A DNA stretch of 64,000 nt from Prinsepia uniflora (lineage: Eukaryota; Streptophyta; Magnoliopsida; Rosales; Rosaceae), in assembly GCA_032719365.1 (NCBI GenBank), contig CM064870.1, positions 26,168,738 to 26,232,737 on the forward strand, written 5' to 3'. Within the stretch, counting starts at the first letter, position 1, and each line of letters opens with the position of its first letter. Under the pieces are notes generated by a model. That model was not told the DNA's origin. It saw only the letters and a list, made by a program, of their open reading frames with translations, and searched no databases. Position numbers and translations under genes: made by a program. Shown in pieces: positions 1 to 10,108 of the stretch.

Positions 1-655
1 GTACTACGTGCATATATTTTACATAGTTTATATGTGATTCTGAAGGTTTCACAGAGAGGCATGAAACCGAGAAACTGATTTACGATTTCAGAAGATTTCA
101 CGGAAGTGCGTGAAATAGAGATTCGGGCATGAGTCCCAATTGAAAGACGATTTGAAAGAGGTTTTGGAAATATCTTTCGGGCGTAAGACTCATTTGATTG
201 GAAACTATTGGACTTGGAGTCCATTTGATTTAATGAGAAATCGGGCTGGAGGCCCATTTGAGTTATGTGATCGGGCCGGGGGCCCCTTTGGTTTACGAAT
301 TTGAGCTTGAGGCCTAGTTGGTTATGATATTGGGCATGACGCCCAGTTATGTTTTAGAAACATGATTTCGGGCCGGGGACCCCAACTGCAAATGGATTTA
401 CGATGGTTTTATGGAAAACCCGGGCATAGCCTTTTGAATGATTTGAAACGGTTTTCTGTATACCATCCTAATGAACGGATGCCCTCCAGACGTCCCGTAG
501 TATCCTGGAGTGGCGGGTTGTCTCCTCTAGACGTCTCGTAGTATCCTGGAGTAGTCACGGGGCATTGACTGCAAGGGTTCATTGCACGGAGCGATCGGTC
601 CGTATAGTGACTCAGGAGCAGGATTTCCAGAGGTTAAAACCTCCCCCATGGAGGG
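1..655 (+). mobile_element. Giant LTR, subfamily B, 3' half (first segment)
   Basis: Middle part of an old LTR whose start lies left of the window; it continues at 3619-4237. It aligns by eye with 21060-21670 (same order: atttacgattt, gagattcgg, then a run of short inverted repeats such as ggacttggagtcc and gggcatgacgccc). The break at 655/656 is a clean insertion: the 5 bases gaggg (651-655) are repeated at 3619-3623. No protein-coding content is supported here. Confidence 0.8.
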
Positions 656-3618
656 TGTTAGGACCCACCCCGGTTTCACCCCGAAACCCGAGGTAAATCC
701 TGCTCCCGTCTGACTCCTCGACACAACACCAAAGTAAAACTCACACGTAACTACCAACGTACTTAGTCAGACGCAGGAGAAACTATACAATACAACCCGA
801 AGTTAAAAGTTCACAGAGCATAGTCCCGAATACACAGGAAATAAAACCAATAAACTAGATATACGCACACGGAAAGATAAACAGTTCGGGATCCCTCTCA
901 CGACTTCTATGCCTCAGACGCTGCCTCGACGCCAAAACCCCGCTCTAGCTCCACGACCTGGAGGGCAATTTTAAAAACAGAAGGTGTGAGTGAACCATAA
1001 ATGAAAGAAAAGTTTCCAAAACCATTTTATAAGAAACCGGGTTTAGCCCTCCGTTTTGAAACCACATGCATAACCCAATTATTTAAAACAGTTAATAAAT
1101 CTTTCATTATAAAACATCATCATAAGAAACAGAATAATCATCATAAGAAACAGAAACACTATAAACCAGTTATAGAATCATATCATAAGCATCATAAAAC
1201 CGCATCACAAACCGGGAATATCAAATCATCATTTTCCGATCAAACCTGCTGGACCTATCCGAGTCTTTAAACTCCCGAGTCTTTAAACTTAATCCAGGCC
1301 TTAATAATATCCGAGTCTTTAAACTCCTGAGTCTTTAAACTCAACAGGCCTACGGGGGAAATATCAATATATCCGAGTCTTTAAACTCCTGAGTCTTTAA
1401 ACTCAATCCGGGTCTTTAAACCCAATCCGGGCCCGTCCCCCGTCAATCACTATATCCGGGTCTTTAAACCCAATATCCAGATCCAGCAAATCCAATCCAA
1501 AACCTTTTGAAAACCATTTCAAAATCCATATCCAAACCCGAATCCGAAATCACCGGTCTGATGCCCTTCCGGCATTCCGAACCGTCATTCTGAACCCAAA
1601 TCCGGAATTCCACTTTTCACTTTAAAACCAAATCCCGTTACCGAAATCCGATTTCAAAATCGAAAACCCTTTAATCACCAAATCATGTTTCAAAATCCCG
1701 TTTTAAGCATTCAACTCAGTTATCCTTTGAAAACCCCAAAACCATGGCATTTTACTCAGAAATCGACCTTTCTCGTAAAACGTGCCAAATACCGAATTTC
1801 CTCGAAAAACGTGCAACAATGTAAAACCAACAAAACATATTCGATAAAAATAGAATCAGAATTAAAACCATAAAACAATTATTGAAAACAGTTATGCATG
1901 CTCGAGTTCAGAGAAAGGGTCCACTCATAGTACCGAGCCCTCAATCGCGTCCCGAACGTCCAGCACGTTCCTCAGCTTCCTCGGGAAGTCCCGATCCTGT
2001 CAACAACCACCAAATTACATCACTAACACATCTATGACTGTTCACCTAATTTCCCACAAAATCCCTGGGTCCTAAACGTAACGAACCAGAACCTTAAACC
2101 TTCACCTCGCGAAACTACTTTGATTCGACGTCCGATTAACCCGAAACTAATTCCATTAGACTCGTCACAACACCTAGACCAAAACCCATGTTGACAACTT
2201 CCCCCACGCGCCGTCCAAAGTGGCTGCGCGTGGCCCTCACGCGCCAGCTACAGTACCATCGTCAACCTCGAGTCGACTGTGCTGAACCGGCCGCTGCAAC
2301 TCGAACCGGCGAGAACTGTTCTCCGCCGTCCAGCCACCGACTCGACTCCTCTCTTCACCCACAGTATCGTTCAGACCTAGGCTACCTTTTCCCCAACTCC
2401 ATAGGCCTCGACTCGACCCACAACTCGTCGACTGAAGCTCGAAAGAAAACCCGTACAGACCCTTGTTCTTCCTCCCGGCCACCCAGGTCCTCCCCCGTCA
2501 CGGTGGCAACATCAGATGCTTCCTAGGACCTCACTGAGTCTCACTCAACTCACCAAATTCCTCGACTCAGCCCCTAAGTCCACGACTTCCCGTCTGAAAC
2601 TCACAGCCAAAACAGAGCACACAGAGTACTCGCCGTCGTGCTAACCTCTACCGTACACTCCCCGTCACGGCAGCACAACCAGAAGACTCCTAGGTCTCAA
2701 CTAAATCCCTTAAACCTCCCTAAACTCTTCGATTCAACCCCTAGACTCACGACTTTCGCTTTGAAACTCGACGGGAAAACAGGGTAAGTTTACAGGGATG
2801 AGGGATTACCTACAACCGTCCACCACCGTGCTCGCCGCCGCGTTCCCTGGAGTCCACAGCGTCGCCTCAGCCTCCTCTCGAGTCCATTTGCACTTACACA
2901 CGGCCACAGCACCACCAGCTCCCTCAGTTCTTCTCTGTTTTCTATTTTCCTCTGTGAACTCACACACATACAGCACGGTTACACCCCAAATAATTGGACC
3001 GTGCACACACTAGAACCAACCAGAACCCACTACACACCTGCCACATGTCACCAATCCTCTCTATTCTATCACACATGGCCCAATCCCAGCCATCCATCTG
3101 CCTTCTCTGCTACAAAAATTTCCAGGTGCAAAAAGACCAAAATTCCCTTCGGTTTTAACCAATATTACAACTTTGCCACTACCTTCCTAGACCCGTAACT
3201 CCCACATCGTAACTCTGATAAATACGTGCCGCCTGTCGTCGAACTCAGGACGACGAGATCTACCTAAGCATCCTAGGTCAACTTCTCAAACCCGGTCATA
3301 CAAAAAGTCAACTTTTCCCCCTATTTTAACCAAATTACGGTTATGCCCTCAACCTTCCGAACATCATAACTTCCTCCTCAGATGTCGGAATCGAGCATAC
3401 CACCTGTCTACGGATTCATGACGTCTTAAACTACGTCTTGGTCATCGGTCAACCCTCAATTGATCACCCGAACTAAAAGCCAACTATTTGCCCGAACCAA
3501 GGGCAACATCGTCATTCTGGGCTAACGATCCCAAAAGTACCCAACTAAATACCACTTAAACTCACTAATCCCATCTTAACCACTATCCTAACCCTAATTT
3601 CTGGGACGGGTCGTTACA
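656..3618 (-). mobile_element. Solo giant LTR, subfamily A1-like, minus strand
   Basis: A 2963-bp LTR read on the minus strand. It begins tgttaggaccc and ends ggacgggtcgttaca, which is the reverse complement of the usual tgtaacgacccgtcc...ggtcctgaca ends. A perfect 5-bp TSD (gaggg, 651-655 and 3619-3623) proves insertion into the surrounding LTR. No primer site, gag or pol lies inside, so it is a solo LTR. It carries the minus-strand version of the gagtctttaaactc array (1261-1471) and a GC-rich block near 2205-2250 resembling the gag-only element's LTR. Short ORFs inside are not genes. Confidence 0.88.
1261..1471 (-). repeat. Short inverted-repeat array in minus-strand solo LTR
   Basis: About nine copies of a 14-mer of the form GAGT-CTTTAA-ACTC or GGGT-CTTTAA-ACCC. 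The two 4-base arms change together between copies. It is the same array seen on the plus strand at 12330-12540 and 40263-40470. Confidence 0.8.
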
Positions 3619-4237
3619 GAGGGTCATTGATCTGCGGGTCATTGACCTGGGTGGACCTTGGGGAGACTTGGGATTTGAGACCCCGGGTAGCACGTGTAGC
3701 TTGGAACCGTGACAGTAGAAATTGGTTGGGACATCTCGGATGTCAGGCATCAGGGATGTCGAGGATCAGTTTTGGGGCCGAGTCCCACTGGTATTGGTTT
3801 TGGGCTGTTCCCACTTGATTGGTTTTGGGCTGAGACCCACATGTATTGGTTTTGGGTCGAGTCCCACATGGATTTGGGAAGTGGCCGTATGATTGGTTTC
3901 ATTTACGATTTTGGGTCAAGGTCTTAATGGTTTGATTTAATAGTTTTCGAATGCATGTATATTTTTTAGTGAAGGGCATAAATGTCGTTTTGGTAAAATG
4001 ATTTTATAAACTTTTGTTCGTCCACTCACAACTTTCAATGGTTTTAATGTCCTTCAGGTTGATCGCGGATGCGGGCTGTAGCGGAGACCGAGACATCACA
4101 CTCCTTCTCCGATCCTGGCGCACTCTAGAAGCCCTGTTGGGGCTAAAGTTCAAATTATCCATTGTCTGACACTTCGTGTTAGACGAGAGTAGGCACATCC
4201 CGCGTTAATCCCGGGAGATTTGGGACGGGTCCTGACA
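3619..4237 (+). mobile_element. Giant LTR, subfamily B, 3' end
   Basis: Continuation of segment 1-655. It contains gtccactcac (4019-4028), the ccttcag|gttgatcg block and the terminal tgggacgggtcctgaca, ending at 4237 immediately before Copia coding sequence. The 5-bp TSD should be gtggt (4238-4242), but the left copy lies outside the window. No primer site follows, so the LTR is probably solo. Confidence 0.78.
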
Positions 4238-4914
4238 GTGGTCTTAGTTGTGGAAAATGTAACAAGACAAATTAGAGCAGCAAAAACTGTCGTGCTCATC
4301 TCAAATGCACCTTTTGTGAGTGGAAAAGGCATTCCTTTGAATATTGCCGCAAGTAGAAAGTGGCTGCTAAGACTGAACAAAGCCGTCCATCCACTTCCAA
4401 GGGAAACCAAGTTGTTGTGCACTATATAAGGGACGGGATGTCAAGCTTCCCTTTTTCCCCGAAAGATTGCAAGCAGATACTCGCAATGCTGAACAAAAAC
4501 CGATCTGCCTTTGAAAATCAAGTTGGTAATTCTTCGAACAATGGAGAATTTTCAGGTAAACCTTTTTCCTTCATGCATAACACCATAAAAAATGTATGGA
4601 TCTTGGATAGTGGTGCAACAAACCACATTGTTTGCAGTCCTTATTGTCTTAAGTAATCGAGGCCTGTTACAAACCACACCGTAGAACTACCCACTAGTTC
4701 CCTTGCTACGATCACCCACATTGAACAAGTGGTCTTCTCTCCCCACCTTGTACTTAATAATGTTTTGTGTGTCCCATTTTTCAAATTGAATTTGATATCC
4801 ATTAGCAAACTCGCATATGATTCTCACTTTATAACCATTTTCCTAAAACAATGTTGTCTCATACAGGACCTACGCGCGGGGAAGATGATTGGGACGGGGA
4901 TTGAATAGGAGAGA
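4238..4914 (+). pseudogene. Ty1/Copia gag C-terminus and protease, broken
   Basis: Degenerate coding sequence from a Copia retrotransposon on the plus strand. A CCHC zinc knuckle (C-X2-C-X4-H-X4-C, 4306-4347) marks the end of Gag, and the aspartic protease signature DSGATNH (4606-4626) follows. Downstream the conserved pre-integrase stretch around QDLRAGKMIG (about 4866-4895) is readable. Stop codons interrupt the frame after the first knuckle residues, after the knuckle and after the protease motif, so it cannot make a working protein. It is continuous with 7755-8025 and 22311-24870 once the inserted LTRs are removed; the 5' part lies off the left edge. Confidence 0.85.
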
Positions 4915-7754
4915 TAACAGGACCCATCCCAATCCCCCTGGGATTAGTGCGGGATGACCCTGCTCCCGTCTGACACGGAGTGTCAGACAAGGGATATTTC
5001 CGACCTTTGCCCTCTCGGGCTATCAGAGTACGCCAGGATCCGGAGGAGGTATGTGATATCTCGGTCTTTGCTACAGTCCACATCCGATGTCAACCTGAAG
5101 GGCAGTTAAAACATTAAAAACTGTGAGTGGACAAAACAAAGAGTTTATAAAAACAGTTTATCGAAGACATTTGTACCCTTCACTAAAAAGCATGCATGCA
5201 TTGGAAAACCATTTAACCAAACAAACCATACGTGGGAACTAAGCCCAATTCAGATATAAACCAAGGTCGAAAGGACCACAATGAAAACGACCATACGGGC
5301 CACTGCCCAAATCCATAAGGGACTCGGCCCCAAACCATAAAGAAACCAAGTACACGAGCCACTGCTCAAATCCTGTGCACACCTGTGCACACCACATATC
5401 ATATATATACATATAAGTCACACAACCAATCCTGTCACGGTATCCAAAGCTACGCGCGTGCTACCCGGGTCTCAATCCGAGTCTTCTCAAAGTCAAGGTC
5501 AATGTCCGCAGACCACTGATCCTACTCGAGGTAATAGTAACCATAGCCTTCCTGAGAGTAAGGAACCCAACTGGGGGGTGACTCCACTCAGTCGGTGCTC
5601 CGTGACTACTCCGGGGTCCACCCAGGCCAATAACCCTCCCCGGAGGAGATAATAGAAGTAAAGGAAGGTAGATGAACATATATATACATAACATGATATC
5701 CATGTCTGGTTCCCCTGAACCGTCATGATCCATAATATCTCTAACCAAGGTAACATGCCGGTTCCCATAAACCGTCAAGTACCGTAATAACATAACCGAG
5801 GTAACATGCCGGTTCCCATAAACCGTCATGTACCGTAATAACCAACAAGGGTTCATGTCGGTTCCTATAAACCGTCATGAACCACGATACCATAACAAGG
5901 GTTCATGCCGGTTCCCATAAACCGTCATGAACCTGGGAATCCATTTAAGGTTCCCTAACCTGAAATCAAAACCGTAAAGTGACTGGGTCTGGTGCCCGAA
6001 CATAGGACATCAGCTGGGCACCGTGCCCAGAATCTGAGGTCATATGCCCGAGACAAAACCAAATGGGTCTCATACCCGAGTTTATCCTTTTGAAATTCAA
6101 ATCCAGTTCATTTAAATCAATACAGAGATACATACCCGTATAAGCACCGTATAAGGCCGAAACCTCGAAATACGTGCTTATACGTAACCACATACAAATG
6201 CACCCATGGCATTACAAACAAGCATTTAAAACATATAATAAACATTTATGCATGCACCAATTTAGAAAACAAGGTCCACTCACAGACCGTCCGAGCTGCC
6301 GCCTCGATTTGCTTGCCATACGGCTCCCCGAGCCGATCACCGTCACCGGGACTCCCAAACCTGTCCAAATTGTAATAGAAGGTTACTAACTACTTAATTA
6401 ACCTCCCACTAAAGCCCCGTAATTTTCCCGTATTTTTAACTATTTTTAATCCCGAACCTAAACCTTCCGATGCTCTGAAACATATCTAGACGGTGTCCGA
6501 TCGACACGAAACCAGTCCCAAAATATTCGTTACATCGAATAGAAGATTTCCCGTGTTGAAAACTTTCCCAAATTATGGACCACGTGCCCTCACGGGCCCC
6601 TAGAAGACCCTGGTTACTGTTCATCGCCATCATCCTCAGGAAAACCGGTTTTTCCTGGTTTTCCGGTCCGGTCACTGTGCTGAACCGGCGGAACCGGTTC
6701 AGTGTTCCTACTCCCTCAAATCTCGTCCGTTTTCTTCCCAATCGATTCTAAACTTCCTAATATGATCCTAGGAACATGTTTGGATGATCAAAACAAAGAA
6801 AAACCCATAGAACCCGAGGTTTGATTTTTGAACCTCACGGTTCAGTTTTTCCATTTTCCTCCCACGGCTTCTCAGCCGTCAACCACCACCAAAACCGCCT
6901 TAAAACTGTCCTAGAAACCTAACTAACTCATCCTAATCGTCAAAAAGCAACCCTAATATCGAAATCAATTAAACGGGGAAAATGGCCTTACCGTGCACCC
7001 GCACGGGTTCGTAGCTCCACCGCCCACGGCGGCACCTTCCTGGGCCGGCCACTGCTTCCAACATCCTCCCCACTCTCTGGTCTCAGTCCTGGTCGAAATG
7101 GATGGGTTTTGGTTTGCACAGAGATGGAGAGAAATGGTGAGAAAATGAGATCGGGGAAGATGGTTTTGAAATGGAGAAAATGGAATGGAAAACACAGTGC
7201 ATGAATCAATTTGGGTGTCCATTGGATGGGTGACACTTGTCACTCATCCATTGGAATCAGGACAAATATCTGGGCCCACTAGAGACAAAACTGCACTTTT
7301 TGTCTCGTAAAACGTGTCGCTGGGAATAGTATCCCGAAACTTTCGTGAACCGTAACTTCGCCGTCGAACGTCCAAATTTGACGTGCCGCCTGTCTACGGA
7401 TTCGTATCGTCCTTATCTACGTAACGGTCCTCGGCCCTCGGCCATCGGACATCCCGATCAAAACGTCAACTATTTGGCCTCCTATTCACCCAAATTACCA
7501 AAATGCCCCTAAACTTCCGAACGTCATAACTTCCTCCTCGAATGTCGGAATTGAACGTGCCACCTGTCTATGAACTCGTGACGTCACGAACTACATCACG
7601 GTCATCAGTCAAAGTCCGTTTGACCTCCCGACCACTAGGGGCAAAACGGTCATTTCGCATCGTTCGTCCGATTTAGCCTAACTAATCACCGATTAACCTC
7701 ACTAATCGTGATTAGTCACTAATCTAATCTTGGAATTTGGGACGGGTCGTTACA
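4915..7754 (-). mobile_element. Solo giant LTR, subfamily B, minus strand
   Basis: 2840 bp, beginning taacaggaccc and ending gacgggtcgttaca, the inverted LTR termini (first base pair slightly mutated). A perfect TSD agaga flanks it (4910-4914 and 7755-7759), interrupting the Copia pre-integrase region. No primer site or coding domain lies inside. It contains ctgtgagtggac (5121-5132) and its exact complement gtccactcacag (6274-6285), and a roughly 50-bp-period hairpin array at 5703-5933. It is the best intact subfamily B LTR for comparison. Confidence 0.88.
5703..5933 (-). repeat. About 50-bp-period tandem hairpin array
   Basis: Five units, each a near-perfect inverted repeat with arms like ggttcatg / catgaacc and an inner cggtt / aaccg. 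The best unit is 5900-5933. Units starting near 5703, 5749, 5799, 5849 and 5900 differ in sequence, but several differences are matched in the opposite arm (ggttcatg...catgaacc in units 4 and 5, ggta(a)catg...catgtacc in unit 3). Single or paired counterparts occur in plus-strand LTRs at 36744-36775, 36793-36828, 55763-55798 and 62449-62484. Confidence 0.85.
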
Positions 7755-8025
7755 AGAGACTCTACTAACTCGACCCACCTAAGAAAGGAACATGCAACGC
7801 CGTGCAAACGTCCAACTATCACCTTTGGCATCAACGCCTAGGACATCCATCACAAATTGTTTCCATGTTATTTCCTCTTTCCATGCCAAAATCTTGTGAT
7901 TTGAATAAATGTGTCATTTTCCCATTAGCCAAACAAACAAGAGCACATTTTTTGTTAAGTTCCATATCCACTAAATCATGTTTTGAATTGATACATGTTG
8001 CTATTTGGAGGGAGGGGGTGTCGCA
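7755..8025 (+). pseudogene. Copia GAG-pre-integrase and start of integrase, fragment
   Basis: Continuation of the Copia element between two LTR insertions. The pre-integrase signature HLWHQRLGHPS is readable near 7820-7852, followed by a cysteine-containing stretch equivalent to the integrase zinc-binding domain. The reading frame at 8025 joins in phase with 22311 if the 8026-22305 insertion and one TSD copy (tcgca) are removed, which shows these are pieces of one element. Not functional. Confidence 0.85.
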
Positions 8026-10108
8026 TGTAACGACCCGTCCCTGATTCTAAGGATTAATTAAGACTAATTATAGATTAGTAAGGCTAATCGGGGATTAGCT
8101 AAGGATTATCGGACGTTCAGGGTGAAATTACGATTTTGCTCCTAAACGAGGGTAAAAAGTTGAATTTTGACCCTGGAGGTCCGATGCTCAAGGATTCAGG
8201 ACCATTACGTAGATCAGGTCGATACGAGTCCGTAGACAGGCGGCACGTCTAAATCGGACGTTCGAAGGGAAAATTACGGTTCACGGAAGTTACGAGGAAC
8301 TATTGCACGAATTCCGAGATGAATGGACTTTTTTCCTCTATGGGCCCATATATTTTCCTCAGGCCCAATGGATGAGTGAAAAGTGTCACCCATCCATTGC
8401 TCCCATTACATAGATACATGCATCTATTTTCCTTTCTTTCCATTCGACTAACCCAGCCCGAAACCCAGGAAAACCCAAACCCCAGGCCTCCCTAAACCTA
8501 TGCTGATCAAGTGAAGGGTTGAGAATGAGTGGGAGGATGAGACGGTGACGTGGAAGGCGGCAGGACCTTCGTGGACGGCGGAGGAAGCCGAGAACCCAAG
8601 TAAAATCGAGAACCCGTTTCGATTCAAAAATTGGATTTTTGATTTCGTACGTTTGGATGGTTTTTTATGAGTGGATGACGTTTGTGGGATTGGTACTGAT
8701 AATGCTCAAACTACGCATTAAATTAAATACGTAATTCGAGTATTATGCAATTTAAACCCTTTTTGTGTAGATGTAGTATTGGTAAATAGAGATCGTTTTT
8801 AATCGGGGAAATTAGGAAACATTAATAATATGTTAGTTAAAAAGAATAATGAATAATCAAAGAATAATTAATTATTTTTACCAACACTCTAACATTTTGC
8901 TCATATTGAACCAATCCCAAAATTCTACCTTTATCATCTTAATTACATTCATACATTTTCAATATTATAAATGTACCGAACAACGGTCATAAACACTTAT
9001 ATTACGATTCACCTTACGTTATTGATTTTAATGTGCGTCAAACATTTAAATCTCTTTAACCCTATTCTAAGTGCACCGAACATCGGTCATAAACACTTAG
9101 CGTTAAATTGAAGGTTAAGCGCTAAAACATATGAAGTAAATGAAATTCAAAAAGTAAAACACATGAAAATTGTATTCACATTTACAAAAGTTTAGAAAGA
9201 AAATACCAACACATATATTGAATTATAAGTAAACCGAAATAATAACAAGAATTTAAATAAAGGGAATAAAGTTACACTTTCAGAACCCAAGAACAGCTTG
9301 TGATTCCGAAAGTGGATGGAAACAATGAAATGTTATTCATAAGGAACACCGAACAGCGGCTGGAACCTTATGAAGATGGAGGATAAAACATAAGAATTCG
9401 GACTTAAATTCTAGAATTATTTCGGAAATACTCGGCCTAGGTATTTTTTAAGGAAAACATAAAAATGTGTTTAAGATATCTCAAAGAAAAATCACAAGAA
9501 CAAAGTAAAGAAGAAATGAAATTATGAACTAATATAAAAATAACATAAATTAATAACAAAAATTAAAAAAAAAAGGCAAATTAATAAGAAAATTTATAAG
9601 AAGTTAAAATGGTCCCCAAAAATAAAGAACAAAAATAAAGAAGATGAACTAAAAGAAGAGAACTAGAGAGAAATATTAGAACCTAAACTAAAAAGAGAAA
9701 CAAAATGGGACAATTGGGGACCCCTAAACAAGTGAAATGGCCTCCCTATTTATAGAGGGAGTGCCAAAAATCCAAATAAAAAGTACAAAATTAAAATATA
9801 AAAATATAATGATGAAAAATGATGAAAGTAGGGATGGTTTTGGCTGAACAAGTGGCTGATAATTGCAGAAAATCTGAAGAAATCATGCAGGAAAAAACTG
9901 CAAAGGGAGCAGTTGAGGATTTGATGAGCAACTACAGAAAATCAAACTCTGAATTCGGTCAGGAGCTGCTGACATGTTCAAGTGAAGGTGGTGAGGAGCA
10001 ATTGAAAAGGAGAACTGATATTCAGCGCACGCGAGCAGAAGGTGGACGCCTAGTTCAGTACACGCACGTCGAGCTGCTGAAGGAGAGATCGGACAGCGCC
10101 TGTCGACG

